Source: Octadecabacter algicola
Lineage (GTDB): Bacteria; Pseudomonadota; Alphaproteobacteria; Rhodobacterales; Rhodobacteraceae
Assembly: GCF_021532625.1 (NCBI RefSeq)
Contig: NZ_JAKGAR010000003.1
Coordinates: 682,001 to 746,000, forward strand
Length of the DNA: 64,000 bases
Direction: 5' to 3'
Positions 37,245-46,012 of this stretch are shown in pieces; the stretch's first letter is position 1; each line of letters begins with the position of its first letter. The translations under genes were made by a program, and so were the position numbers. The notes beneath the pieces are model-generated. The model did no database searches. It worked only from the letters and a program-made list of their open reading frames with translations, and was not told the origin of the DNA.

Positions 37245-38126
37245 TTAGATCACAAATGCGAGGATAAGCGGTAAAGTGACCACCGACATAAGTGTTGAGA
37301 CAACGACGAGTCCTGCAACATTGTCCGCATCTGCCCCGTATTTTTCGGCCAAAAGGTAGGATGTGACGGCCACTGGGGTCGCGATTTGTACCACAAGGAC
37401 TGCCAGGGCCGTCTTATCGAGCCCGAACCAAAGCCCTGCCACCACTGCGCAAGCGACACAAAGAACGGCCTTTAGCGCCGACAGCAACACGGCCAACCCG
37501 AAATTTCCAGGCTTAAGGCGTGCAACGGCGACGCCGAGAGTGATCAACATCATCGGTATGGCCATTTGGCCAATTAGATCCAGCGCATTGGTTAGGAAAA
37601 CCGGTGTTTCCCAGCCCTGCCACAAGAAAACTGCACCTGCGATCGTGGCGAAAACCATGGGTTCTTTTACGACTTTAACAGGTGACCCTCCGCCAGACAC
37701 AAGCCATATCCCAAAGGTGAAGCTGCCGATTGCCATTACTGCGAATACAACGACAGCATATCCAAGGCCGATGTCTCCAAAAGCAAACAGGGCCAATGGC
37801 AAGCCGAGGTTGCCCGTGTTCCCAAAGATCAACGGCGCAAGAAACGTCCGTTGATCCAAACGCCCTGCCTTTACCAAGGCCCACATCGCGACAGTCACAA
37901 GTGCATAAGCGACCAAGCTGGCCAAGGACAGCGCGCCAAGTGCCGCTGCGTCAATCTCGGTCTGCATCAGAGCCACGAAAATCAGGCAAGGCACTGAAAG
38001 GGTCATTGCGAATCGCGTAACAAATTCAACGCGATACTCGAATCCGAGTTTGACCCATCCAAACCCGACTGCCGCTAATAGGAAGACAGGAGCGACAATT
38101 TCCAACACGGTTAGGGTGAGTTGCAC
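37245..38126 (-). CDS. AEC family transporter
   Basis: A 293-residue integral membrane protein with about ten helices in two inverted halves, matching the auxin-efflux-carrier family (APLIFGNTGNLGLPLALFAFGD with the NxGNxGxP pattern; QMAIPMMLITLGVAVAR). Bacterial members move malonate, malate or similar acids, but the substrate is unknown here. I start at GTG 38126, preceded by AAGGAAAC; a longer reading from 38165 adds a basic extension without an RBS. Confidence 0.86.
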   Translation of the reverse strand: MQLTLTVLEIVAPVFLLAAVGFGWVKLGFEYRVEFVTRFAMTLSVPCLIFVALMQTEIDAAALGALSLASLVAYALVTVAMWALVKAGRLDQRTFLAPLIFGNTGNLGLPLALFAFGDIGLGYAVVVFAVMAIGSFTFGIWLVSGGGSPVKVVKEPMVFATIAGAVFLWQGWETPVFLTNALDLIGQMAIPMMLITLGVAVARLKPGNFGLAVLLSALKAVLCVACAVVAGLWFGLDKTALAVLVVQIATPVAVTSYLLAEKYGADADNVAGLVVVSTLMSVVTLPLILAFVI

Positions 38127-38209
38127 AGTTTGTTTCCTTAGTTTTTTCCGTGACCGCATGGACACTGGGCGGGGTGTTTGTCTAGTAACGGGTAAGGGGC
38201 CAATTATCT

Positions 38210-38536
38210 ATGCTGAAGACACGCGCGAAATATCATTTGGGGCAAATCGTCCGTCATCGCAAACATCCGTTTCGTGGTGTCGTTTTCGATGTGGACGCGA
38301 TGTTCGCCAATACTGAAGAATGGTACGAGGCGATCCCAGAAGAGGCGCGTCCGCAAAAGGACCAGCCGTTTTACCACCTTTTGGCGGAAAACGATCAGTC
38401 ACATTACGTGGCCTATGTGTCCGAGCAGAACTTGGTTGCGGATTATTCCGGTCAGCCCGTGGATCACCCCGATCTGGATGATCTGTTCGGCCCGTTCGAA
38501 GATGGTCAGTATCCGCTGCACTTTCAGCTGAACTAG
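38210..38536 (+). CDS. hspQ: heat-shock protein HspQ
   Basis: A 108-residue protein with the HspQ/YccV hemimethylated-DNA-binding fold: KYHLGQIVRHRKHPFRGVVFDVDAMF, PFYHLLAENDQ, YVAYVSEQNLVADYSGQPVDHP. HspQ modulates the proteases Lon and ClpXP in enterobacteria. I see no sigma-32 promoter in the 83-nt upstream gap. Its stop shares four bases (CTAG) with the convergent small membrane gene. Confidence 0.9.
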   Translation: MLKTRAKYHLGQIVRHRKHPFRGVVFDVDAMFANTEEWYEAIPEEARPQKDQPFYHLLAENDQSHYVAYVSEQNLVADYSGQPVDHPDLDDLFGPFEDGQYPLHFQLN

Positions 38537-38745
38537 TCTTGGGGCTTTCGGCTCCAGAAAAACAATATCCCACCAAAGCTGAAAAGCGCCGCGTTAATCG
38601 CTGCGTCTAGTGTCGCGTCTGGCACACCGTTCAACGCGTCATTTACGGCTTGGCCACATAGGATGCCACCCGCGATCATGAACGCGAGGCCACCGGTGCG
38701 GGCAAGACGTTTCAGTAGGGCATCAATATCCAAGGGCGATCCCAT
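38533..38745 (-). CDS. small hypothetical membrane protein
   Basis: A 70-residue protein with two predicted helices (GGLAFMIAGGILCGQAV and AINAALFSFGGILFFW) and a positive end. I recognise no family. The start ATG 38745 lies inside the last codons of the gamma-glutamyltransferase gene (23-nt overlap), so it is probably translated by coupling from that gene. It is convergent with hspQ, sharing CTAG at the stops. A longer N-terminal reading would lie wholly within the upstream gene and has no support. Confidence 0.55.
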   Translation of the reverse strand: MGSPLDIDALLKRLARTGGLAFMIAGGILCGQAVNDALNGVPDATLDAAINAALFSFGGILFFWSRKPQD

Positions 38746-40300
38746 CCTTGCGTGGGTCTGACGCCCCTTCGAGCATGCCATCGCTGCGCAGCTTAATCGC
38801 CTGTGCGCCACCAATTGGGTCTTCAGCGCGGGTCACGACGTGACCCTTGTCCATAAGCGCTTGCGCAACGCTATCGCTATAACCAGTCTCGACGTTCAAT
38901 GCCCCTTTGTCGGCGAAGGAGCGCGGCGCGTCGATTGCTGTTTGGGCGTCCATGCCAAAGTCTTCCATGTTCGTTAGCATCCGTGCGTGACCGCAAGGCT
39001 GATAGGCGCCTCCCATCACACCAAACGGCATTTCGATTTTATCACCGCGTTTGACCATCCCTGGGATGATCGTGTGCATGGGGCGTTTGCCACCGCCTGC
39101 CTCATTGGGGTGACCCTGTTCCAGCGTGAATCCCGCCGCGCGGTTTTGAAACAAGATGCCGAATTTATCGGACGCGAGGCCTGACCCAAAGGAGTGGAAA
39201 ATCGAATAGATCATCGACACACACATGCGGTCTTTGTCGACCACTGTGATATAAACCGTATCTTTGTGAACGGCTTCGGCCCCAGGTAAAACGGGTGAAA
39301 GGGCCTTGTTAGGGTCTATTAGTCCTGCCAGCTGCGCCGCTGTATCGGCTCTTAGCATATGGTCCAACCGCGTGGTGTGATCAGGGTCGGCAATAACGCG
39401 GTTGCGGGTGTCATAGGCCAACTTGGAAGCCTCGGCTTCTAGATGCGCCCGCGCTGTCCCCATTGGGTCTAACCCCGCGATATCGAAATGCTTGAGAATG
39501 TTAAGAATCAAAATCGCGGTGGCCCCTTGGCCGTTGGGCGGATGCTCGACCAGTTCGATGTCTTTGTAAGTGCCGTTAACGGGGGTGGTGTAATCACAGG
39601 TGACACTCGCAAAATCATCTAACGTATGCGTGCCGCCTGCTGCGTTCAGTGATGTGACCATATCTTCGGCGACTTCGCCTTCGTAGAACCCTTCGCGGCC
39701 ATCCATCGCTACACGGCGCAATACATCGGCTTGCCCGGGTGCGCGAAACTTTTGCCCGACGGTGAGGGGTTTGCCTTGCGCCGTGAAGTGAGTGCGACCC
39801 GCGCCGTGCAATGTCGCATTGGATTGCGTGTAGTCAAACGCGACGCGCGGAGCGACTGGAACGCCTGCATCCGCGTAATGAATCGCTGGGGCGAGAACTG
39901 CTTTGAGTCCAAGTTTTCCGTGGTCCTTTGACAGGCGGATAAACCCATCCATCGCTCCGGGGAGGCTAATGGCATGTACCGAATTGAGCGGCAGAACATC
40001 CATGCCCTCAGCCCGCAATTTAGCCGCCTCCAACCCCGCAGGTGCGCGACCCGAGGCGTTTAAGGCCTGAACAGTGTCTGAACCTGCTTCGTTGAACAGA
40101 CAAAAAGCATCGCCACCAATCCCTGTAGATTGTGGTTCGCAAATGCCCAGCAACACCGCGCCGGCAATGGCGGCATCCATTGCGTTGCCGCCCGCTTCGA
40201 GCATTTGAATCGCGACCTTGGCTGCAAGGGGATGAGATGTTGCGCAGATGCCGTTTTCTGCAATCACAGTGGAGCGGCCTGGTTGTTGGAAATTACGCAT
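38723..40300 (-). CDS. gamma-glutamyltransferase family protein
   Basis: A 525-residue Ntn-hydrolase precursor. It contains ATSHPLAAKVAIQMLEAGGNAMDAAIA near the start, the substrate-pocket region STGIGGDAFCLF, and the autoprocessing site before the small subunit, KDTVYITVVDKDRMCVS, in which the conserved Thr nucleophile would become the new N-terminus. The second Thr of the usual TTH motif is Val here, so activity may differ from classical glutathione hydrolases. I start at ATG 40300, which has GGAGG eight bases upstream; the 40384 reading lacks an RBS. Confidence 0.88.
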   Translation of the reverse strand: MRNFQQPGRSTVIAENGICATSHPLAAKVAIQMLEAGGNAMDAAIAGAVLLGICEPQSTGIGGDAFCLFNEAGSDTVQALNASGRAPAGLEAAKLRAEGMDVLPLNSVHAISLPGAMDGFIRLSKDHGKLGLKAVLAPAIHYADAGVPVAPRVAFDYTQSNATLHGAGRTHFTAQGKPLTVGQKFRAPGQADVLRRVAMDGREGFYEGEVAEDMVTSLNAAGGTHTLDDFASVTCDYTTPVNGTYKDIELVEHPPNGQGATAILILNILKHFDIAGLDPMGTARAHLEAEASKLAYDTRNRVIADPDHTTRLDHMLRADTAAQLAGLIDPNKALSPVLPGAEAVHKDTVYITVVDKDRMCVSMIYSIFHSFGSGLASDKFGILFQNRAAGFTLEQGHPNEAGGGKRPMHTIIPGMVKRGDKIEMPFGVMGGAYQPCGHARMLTNMEDFGMDAQTAIDAPRSFADKGALNVETGYSDSVAQALMDKGHVVTRAEDPIGGAQAIKLRSDGMLEGASDPRKDGIALGY

Positions 40301-40567
40301 AATGCCTCCGGATGTTTTGAAGACCGTAGCACTCTCGTCGTGGTGTGGAAGTGTGCAATTTAGATAGTCCTCGACGCCGCGCACTGGGTGGGGGCTATTA
40401 CACGCGACGCCGAGGTGAGCTTATGCAGCTACAAGTCAAAGTCTGACTTTAGATTCGGGTGGGCATTGGGAGAGATTACGACCGATTTATGGTTTTTCTT
40501 GCTTAACAAATCGCCGCTGTAGCCCAATAGTGCAGAAACCTTCCGACCGACAAGAATAAGGCCCGAA

Positions 40568-41020
40568 ATGCCCGACTATAAATTGCTTTCCAAGACGATC
40601 CAAAGCCTCACGGATGGTGAAGACGACGCTGTCGCGTTAATGGCGACCATTGCATGTGAAGTTCACCACAGTGACCCGCGCTTTGATTGGACGGGGTTCT
40701 ACCGAGTGACAGCGCCGCAGATGCTCAAGATTGGGCCCTATCAGGGTGGACACGGCTGTTTGCAGATTCCGTTCTCGCGGGGTGTTTGTGGGGCGGCAGC
40801 CCGAACAGGCGACGTCCAATTGGTCGCGGACGTTGAGGCATTTGAAGGGCATATCGCCTGTGCGAGTTCGACACGATCTGAATTGGTCCTGCCGGTATTT
40901 GACAGATCGGGCGATGTGATCGCGGTTTTTGATATCGATAGTGATCAGCCTGACGCATTTACCCAAGAAGACGCGGATCAAATGGCAGCGATTCTTAAGG
41001 CGGTTTTCGGGCAGCTTTAG
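40568..41020 (+). CDS. msrC: GAF-domain free methionine-(R)-sulfoxide reductase
   Basis: A 150-residue GAF-fold enzyme that reduces free methionine-R-sulfoxide with thioredoxin. The three redox cysteines are C64 (GGHGCLQIPF), C74 (RGVCGAAA) and C98 (GHIACASST); their spacing of 10 and 24 residues equals that of E. coli fRMsr (C84/C94/C118). The GPYQG substrate loop and the C-terminal AVFDIDSDQPDAFTQED are also present. It lies alone between the glutamyltransferase and the XRE-cupin regulator. Confidence 0.9.
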   Translation: MPDYKLLSKTIQSLTDGEDDAVALMATIACEVHHSDPRFDWTGFYRVTAPQMLKIGPYQGGHGCLQIPFSRGVCGAAARTGDVQLVADVEAFEGHIACASSTRSELVLPVFDRSGDVIAVFDIDSDQPDAFTQEDADQMAAILKAVFGQL

Positions 41021-41025
41021 CTGTG

Positions 41026-41050
41026 GTGAAAAAAAGCTTTGAAATTTCAC
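41026..41050. promoter_or_regulatory. inverted repeat GTGAAA-N13-TTTCAC upstream of the XRE-cupin gene
   Basis: Six-base arms, 13-base spacing, 41 nt before the GTG start. It is a candidate operator for autoregulation, but the short arms make chance occurrence plausible. Confidence 0.3.
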
Positions 41051-41090
41051 GAAGGCATGACAGGGTTTCGAAATAAGGAGCCTGCCGCAA

Positions 41091-41660
41091 GTGATTCACA
41101 ACAATCCGTCAGAAAGCCGTACTCTCGGGGCTGATATTCGCGCCATTCGAAAGACGCGTGGAATAACGCTTACGGAATTGGGACAAATACTCGACCGGTC
41201 TGTTGGTTGGCTGTCACAAGTTGAACGGGATTTGTCGGAACCATCTATTACCGACTTGCGCGATATTGCGCGCGCACTTGATGTGTCTGTTTCAAGCCTT
41301 TTCCGATCTGACGCCCCTGATCATGAACAGGGTATGATCGTTCGCGGCGATGCGCGGCGCCCAATCGGGTCCCGCGCGGCTGGGCTGGTTGAAGAACTTC
41401 TATCCCCCGACCTCACCGATGACTTTGAGATGGTGCATTCTACTTTCGAAGCGAGGGCCGAGATTTCCGATCCTGTTATCCGCCCAACTCAAGAAGTCGG
41501 GTACATCGTGTCCGGGAGGCTGGACCTTAACATTGCGGGCAGGACATTCAGCCTTGCTGCGGGTGATAGCTTTCGAGTGCGGGGGGAACCGTTTCGATGG
41601 ATGAACCCTTACGACGAACCTTGTGTCGCGATCTGGGTTATCGCCCCACCGGTGTATTAG
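41091..41660 (+). CDS. XRE-family HTH regulator with C-terminal cupin domain
   Basis: A 189-residue transcription factor. The N-terminal helix-turn-helix (IRAIRKTRGITLTELGQI ... RSVGWLSQVERDLSEPS) is followed by a cupin beta-barrel (EVGYIVSGRLDLNIAGRTFSLAAGDSFRVRGE). XRE-cupin proteins often sense a metabolite in the barrel and control an adjacent catabolic set, which here is LysE, GFA and the GcvT/methyltransferase module. The start is GTG with AAGGAG upstream. Confidence 0.9.
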   Translation: MIHNNPSESRTLGADIRAIRKTRGITLTELGQILDRSVGWLSQVERDLSEPSITDLRDIARALDVSVSSLFRSDAPDHEQGMIVRGDARRPIGSRAAGLVEELLSPDLTDDFEMVHSTFEARAEISDPVIRPTQEVGYIVSGRLDLNIAGRTFSLAAGDSFRVRGEPFRWMNPYDEPCVAIWVIAPPVY

Positions 41661-41675
41661 GGGCAATGCGCAGAG

Positions 41676-42296
41676 ATGACATTTGAGGCATGGACCATAT
41701 TCGCGTTGTTTTGGCTGGTGTTTGTCACAACCCCAGGGCCGAACGCGGTGAACTGCATCAGTACTGGCATGACGCGCGGTGTTTGGCGTAGTCTTCCAGC
41801 CGTCGCGGCGATCCTAACACAAGCCTGCTTGTTCTTGGCGCTTTCAGCGCTCGGCGTGACGGCGCTGTTGGCAGCATCAGAGGTCGCGTTCCAAGTGGTT
41901 AAGATGATTGGGGCAGGCTTTTTGATCTACCTAGGCTTGCGGGGTTGGGTTTTGGCGAAACGCCCAGCGCCCGTCACCACGCAAACCGCGGGCGGGATCT
42001 ATTGGCGCGCATTGGCGATTGCTGTGATCAATCCCAAAAGCGTGGCTGGGTACCTTGCCGCTTTCAGTCAATTTGTTCAGCCTGATGTGCCGATCGGCCC
42101 GCAGATGTGGGTGATTGTTCCAACGGCGCTCACGCTTACGGCGTTCAGTTACCTAACCTACACAGCGCTTGGCGCTGGTTTGGGTCGTGCGGCGTTAGGC
42201 GCTGTTTTTAATGTTTGGTTTCGACGTGTCATGGCCACCTGTTTTATCATTTACGGTGTCTTGCTTGGCACGTCTCAACCGATAGGGAGAGCCTGA
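41676..42296 (+). CDS. LysE family translocator
   Basis: A 206-residue exporter with about five to six hydrophobic helices (residues 5-27, 40-65, 70-95, 112-133, 148-178, 185-200). It has the family segment VTTPGPNAVNCISTGMTRG at the start and INPKSVAGYLAAFSQFV in the middle. LysE-type proteins export amino acids or related compounds; here the likely substrate is a product of the downstream methyl-metabolism genes, by context only. The 15-nt gap to the regulator suggests one transcript. Confidence 0.88.
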   Translation: MTFEAWTIFALFWLVFVTTPGPNAVNCISTGMTRGVWRSLPAVAAILTQACLFLALSALGVTALLAASEVAFQVVKMIGAGFLIYLGLRGWVLAKRPAPVTTQTAGGIYWRALAIAVINPKSVAGYLAAFSQFVQPDVPIGPQMWVIVPTALTLTAFSYLTYTALGAGLGRAALGAVFNVWFRRVMATCFIIYGVLLGTSQPIGRA

Positions 42297-42297
42297 G

Positions 42298-42672
42298 ATG
42301 TTGAAAGGCAGCTGCAATTGCAAAGGCGTAACCTTCAGCGTCACAGATGGGGGGCAAAGCGTAAGTGCTTGTCACTGTGGTCAGTGCCGAAAGCAATCTG
42401 GCCACCATTGGGCGTCAGGCTACGCACCGCTTGAGAACTTCGAAATAAGCGGTGACGTGCGCTGGTATGAGGCAAGCCCCACGGCCAAGCGCGGTTTTTG
42501 CCCGACCTGTGGCTGCTTCTTATTCTGGAAGGCGCACGATGAAGACGGAATGAGCTTTTCCCTCGGCGTGATTGACGGGCCGACAGGACTGAAACTGCAA
42601 AAACACATCTTTGTCGCGGACAAGGGTGACTATTACGACATCGCGGACGGTGTACTGCAAAAGGAGCACTAA
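42298..42672 (+). CDS. GFA family zinc protein (glutathione-dependent formaldehyde-activating type)
   Basis: A 124-residue zinc protein of the GFA/CENP-V fold. The zinc cysteines appear as GSCNCKG (6, 8), ACHCGQC (25, 27, 30) and GFCPTCGC (68, 71, 73). Some members bind S-hydroxymethylglutathione, made from formaldehyde, but many have no known function. Its place before two demethylating dehydrogenases that release formaldehyde-level carbon fits that role. The gap to LysE is one base. Confidence 0.86.
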   Translation: MLKGSCNCKGVTFSVTDGGQSVSACHCGQCRKQSGHHWASGYAPLENFEISGDVRWYEASPTAKRGFCPTCGCFLFWKAHDEDGMSFSLGVIDGPTGLKLQKHIFVADKGDYYDIADGVLQKEH

Positions 42673-42674
42673 AA

Positions 42675-45125
42675 ATGGCAGATTTTCCAACAACGGCCCG
42701 CGTGGTCATCATCGGTGGCGGCGTTGTCGGTACGTCCGCCCTGTTCCATTTGGCGCGCGCTGGCTGGTCCGATTGCGTACTTCTTGAAAAGAACGAATTG
42801 ACGGCCGGGTCCACATGGCACGCCGCGGGCAATGTCCCGAACTTTGCGCCGAACTGGGCCGTGATGAACATGCAGCGATACGGTGCGGAAATGTATCGTG
42901 GGTTGGCGGAAGAAGTAGACTACCCAATGAACTACCATGTCACTGGGGCAATTCGTTTGGCGCATTCTAAACAACGGATGCAAGAATTTGAAAAGATTTC
43001 CGGTCAAGCGCTCGCGCAGGGTCTGACAATGGACGTTTGCACGCCAGACGAATTGAAAGAACATAACCCATTCATTGAGACTCATGACCTTGCGGGTGGC
43101 CTTTGGGATCCGCTGGATGGCGATATCGACCCTGCACAGCTGACGCAGGCTTTGGCCAAGGGCGCGCGGGATGCGGGCGGTCGTATCGAACGGTTCAGCC
43201 CAGTCACGGGGATTGATCGAGATGGTGACGAGTGGATCGTTAAGACCGACAAAGGCGATATTCGTTGTGAATTCGTCGTCAACTGTGCAGGCTACTATGC
43301 CCAGCGTGTCGGTGAGATGTTCAAGCCGTTTGGTGGTCGCACAGTGCCGATGGTTGTGATGTCCCACCAGTATTTCCTCACGGGTCAATTGCCCGAACTT
43401 GAGGCGTTCACCAAAGAGCGCGGGCAGAAAATGCCGATGATCCGTGACCCCGACATCAGCTATTATCTGCGTCAGGACAAACACGGTTTGAACCTTGGAC
43501 CGTATGAACGGAACTGTAAGGCACATTGGGTTACGCCAAACGACCCGATGCCGGAGGACTTTAGCTTCCAGCTTTACCCAGACGACCTTGAACGTCTTGA
43601 GTTCTACATTGAAGACGCCATGGAGCGTTTGCCGCTGTTGGGTGAGGGCGGTGTTGAACGTAATATCAACGGACCGATCCCATATGCGCCGGACGGGTTG
43701 CCTATGATTGGCCCAATGCCGGGTGTTAAGAACGCTTTCGAGGCACACTCATTCACCTTTGGCATCGCCCAAGGAGGCGGAGCGGGTAAAGTGCTGGCTG
43801 AGTGGATCATGCACGGCGAAACCGAAATCGACATGTGGTCTTGTGATCCACGTCGCTACACCGATTACGCCGATCACGATTACTGTCTTTCCAAGGCGTT
43901 GGAGACATACGGCCACGAATACGCCATGCACTTCCCGCATCACGAATGGCCTGCTGGGCGCGATAAGAAACACTCGACGTTGCACAGCCGCCTGATCGAC
44001 GCGGGTGCGCAGATGGGCGCCTATAACGGCTGGGAACGCGCCAATTGGTATGCTGCTGAGGGTGATGACACGTCCGAGGAAACAACCCAGACATGGGATC
44101 GTAATGGCCCTTGGGAAACTGCGATCAAACGCGAGGTTGAGGCCGTGACAAATGGGTGTGGTATGCTGCCGATCACCGGCTTTAGCCGCATCAAGGTTGA
44201 GGGCGAGGGCGCGAAGGACTTCGTTGATGGTCTAACCGCATCGCGCCTGCCTAAAAAAGGGCGCGTTACGCTTGCGTATTTTCCAGACAGCCGTGGGCGT
44301 ATCCTGACCGAGACATCTGTCATGGTGCATAGCGATACGGATGTCGGGCTCATCACGGCGGCGACGGCGCAATGGCATGACTTTGAGATATTCTCTCGTC
44401 AGGCGCCTGATGGCATCAGTGTTACCGATCACACCAAAGAGGTGGAGTGCCTACTCGTGACAGGGCCAAAAGCCCGCGAGATTCTTGCACCATTGGTAGT
44501 GGGTCATGATCTTTCCCAGCCGTGGTTGTCCGTCAGTATGGATGGAACGGTCGCAGGCCAAGATGCTGCTTTGATCCGTGTATCCTTTGCCGGTGAGCTG
44601 GGTTGGGAGATCCACGCGGCCCCCGATGCAATGCCCGCGATCTGGGATGCGCTTGCGGATGCAGGAGTTACGCCGTTCGGAATGTACGCGCTTAACTCCA
44701 TGCGGATCGAAAAAGGATACCGTGCATGGAAGGGTGACCTTTCGACAGATTACTCCCTTCTTGAGGGTGGTTTGGATCGGTTCGTCAAGCTCGACAAGCC
44801 GCAGGACTTCCCAGGCAAGGCCGCGCTGCTGAACGAGCAGCAACAGGGTCGCAAGAAGGCCTTTGTGACGATGGTCATGGACGCAGGCGACGCTGATGCG
44901 CCGTATATGGCACCTGTTTGGCATGGCGACGAAATCGTTGGCGAAGTCACGTCCTGTGCCATGGGGTATCGCACTAATAAATGTATCGCGCTGGGCATGA
45001 TCCGAACCGATCTGGCTGAGGTCGGAACCGAGTTGCAGGTCGATGTCTTCGGCACGCGACAACGCGCTGTTGTTCAAGAAGATCAGCCGCTATGGGATCC
45101 GAAAAATGAAAGGATCCGTGCATGA
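42675..45125 (+). CDS. FAD-dependent oxidoreductase with GcvT domain (DMGDH/SARDH-like), copy 1
   Basis: An 816-residue two-domain protein. Residues 1-400 are a DAO-type flavin domain (VVIIGGGVVGTSALFHLARAG at 10-30). The motif TAGSTWHAAGN includes His49, which is the covalent-FAD histidine in dimethylglycine and sarcosine dehydrogenases. Residues 440-816 are a GcvT aminomethyltransferase domain that binds tetrahydrofolate (GWERANWYA; SDTDVGLITAA; RIEKGYRAWKGD). The enzyme would oxidise an N-methyl group and pass the carbon to THF. It starts two bases after the GFA gene, with AAGGAG. Its stop overlaps the methyltransferase start. Confidence 0.88.
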   Translation: MADFPTTARVVIIGGGVVGTSALFHLARAGWSDCVLLEKNELTAGSTWHAAGNVPNFAPNWAVMNMQRYGAEMYRGLAEEVDYPMNYHVTGAIRLAHSKQRMQEFEKISGQALAQGLTMDVCTPDELKEHNPFIETHDLAGGLWDPLDGDIDPAQLTQALAKGARDAGGRIERFSPVTGIDRDGDEWIVKTDKGDIRCEFVVNCAGYYAQRVGEMFKPFGGRTVPMVVMSHQYFLTGQLPELEAFTKERGQKMPMIRDPDISYYLRQDKHGLNLGPYERNCKAHWVTPNDPMPEDFSFQLYPDDLERLEFYIEDAMERLPLLGEGGVERNINGPIPYAPDGLPMIGPMPGVKNAFEAHSFTFGIAQGGGAGKVLAEWIMHGETEIDMWSCDPRRYTDYADHDYCLSKALETYGHEYAMHFPHHEWPAGRDKKHSTLHSRLIDAGAQMGAYNGWERANWYAAEGDDTSEETTQTWDRNGPWETAIKREVEAVTNGCGMLPITGFSRIKVEGEGAKDFVDGLTASRLPKKGRVTLAYFPDSRGRILTETSVMVHSDTDVGLITAATAQWHDFEIFSRQAPDGISVTDHTKEVECLLVTGPKAREILAPLVVGHDLSQPWLSVSMDGTVAGQDAALIRVSFAGELGWEIHAAPDAMPAIWDALADAGVTPFGMYALNSMRIEKGYRAWKGDLSTDYSLLEGGLDRFVKLDKPQDFPGKAALLNEQQQGRKKAFVTMVMDAGDADAPYMAPVWHGDEIVGEVTSCAMGYRTNKCIALGMIRTDLAEVGTELQVDVFGTRQRAVVQEDQPLWDPKNERIRA

Positions 45126-46000
45126 CAAAGATTACCCTTTTGGACGGTGGAATGGGCCAAGAACTCGTCCACCGTGCGGGCGACAAACCTACCCCACTTT
45201 GGTCCACGCAAGTGATGATCGACCATCCGGGGATGGTGGCGGATGTTCACCGCGATTTTACCGCGGCTGGTGCGACCGTGGCCACCTTGAATACTTACGC
45301 CATTCACCACGACCGCCTTGACGGGACTGCGATGGATGGGAAATTCGCCGAACTGCACCAAATCGCTTTGGCTGAGGCTAAGGCATCTGGCGCCTCGCGT
45401 CTTGCGACGTCCATCGGGCCACTGGGGGCAAGCTACCGGGCGGACTTGTTGCCGCCTCATGACGAGGCCGTCACGAAATTCGCCGAAGTCGCCGCGCAGA
45501 CAGGGGATAGTGTTGATCTGATCCTGTGCGAAACCGTGGTTTCGGTGGCGCACACCCGCGCCATTCTTGAAGGCGCGTTAAGCGTGGGCAAACCGGTTTG
45601 GGTCGCGTTCTCTGTGTCCGATCAAGACGGAACACTGCTGCGATCTGGCGAGCCATTGGCGGATGCAGTTGCGGTAGCAGGTGGGGCAGATGCATTGCTC
45701 GTCAATTGCTCAACACCCGAAGTCATAGGCACCGCACTGGATATTTTGGCCACGGTTGGAAAACCATTTGGCGCCTATGCCAACGGGTTCGAAAAAATCA
45801 GCGAAGGTTTCCTAGAAGCCAAACCTACCGTTGACGCCTTAACACTACGCCGTGATTTCACACCTGAAGCCTATGCCGACTTCGCAATGGGTTGGGTGGA
45901 TCAAGGCGCTACGATCATCGGCGGCTGCTGCGAAGTCAGCCCCGCCCACATCTCTGAAATCGCTAAGCGTTTGCGCGCGGCGGGACACGATATCATTTAG
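45122..46000 (+). CDS. homocysteine S-methyltransferase family protein (betaine-type)
   Basis: A 292-residue TIM-barrel methyltransferase. It opens LLDGGMGQELVHRAG, and the three zinc cysteines are C196 (LLVNCSTPE) and C269/C270 (IIGGCCEVSP), as in betaine-homocysteine and S-methylmethionine methyltransferases. It would transfer a methyl group to homocysteine to give methionine. The short 292-residue form is typical of marine alphaproteobacteria. It starts inside the first dehydrogenase stop (ATGA) and sits directly between the two GcvT-type dehydrogenases. Confidence 0.88.
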   Translation: MTKITLLDGGMGQELVHRAGDKPTPLWSTQVMIDHPGMVADVHRDFTAAGATVATLNTYAIHHDRLDGTAMDGKFAELHQIALAEAKASGASRLATSIGPLGASYRADLLPPHDEAVTKFAEVAAQTGDSVDLILCETVVSVAHTRAILEGALSVGKPVWVAFSVSDQDGTLLRSGEPLADAVAVAGGADALLVNCSTPEVIGTALDILATVGKPFGAYANGFEKISEGFLEAKPTVDALTLRRDFTPEAYADFAMGWVDQGATIIGGCCEVSPAHISEIAKRLRAAGHDII

Positions 46001-46012
46001 AGGACGAAACGG

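Noticed and set aside
38533-38745. The small membrane gene as a frameshifted end of the gamma-glutamyltransferase gene
   Set aside because: The transferase ends at normal length with a typical small-subunit C-terminus, and the small frame encodes a separate two-helix protein.
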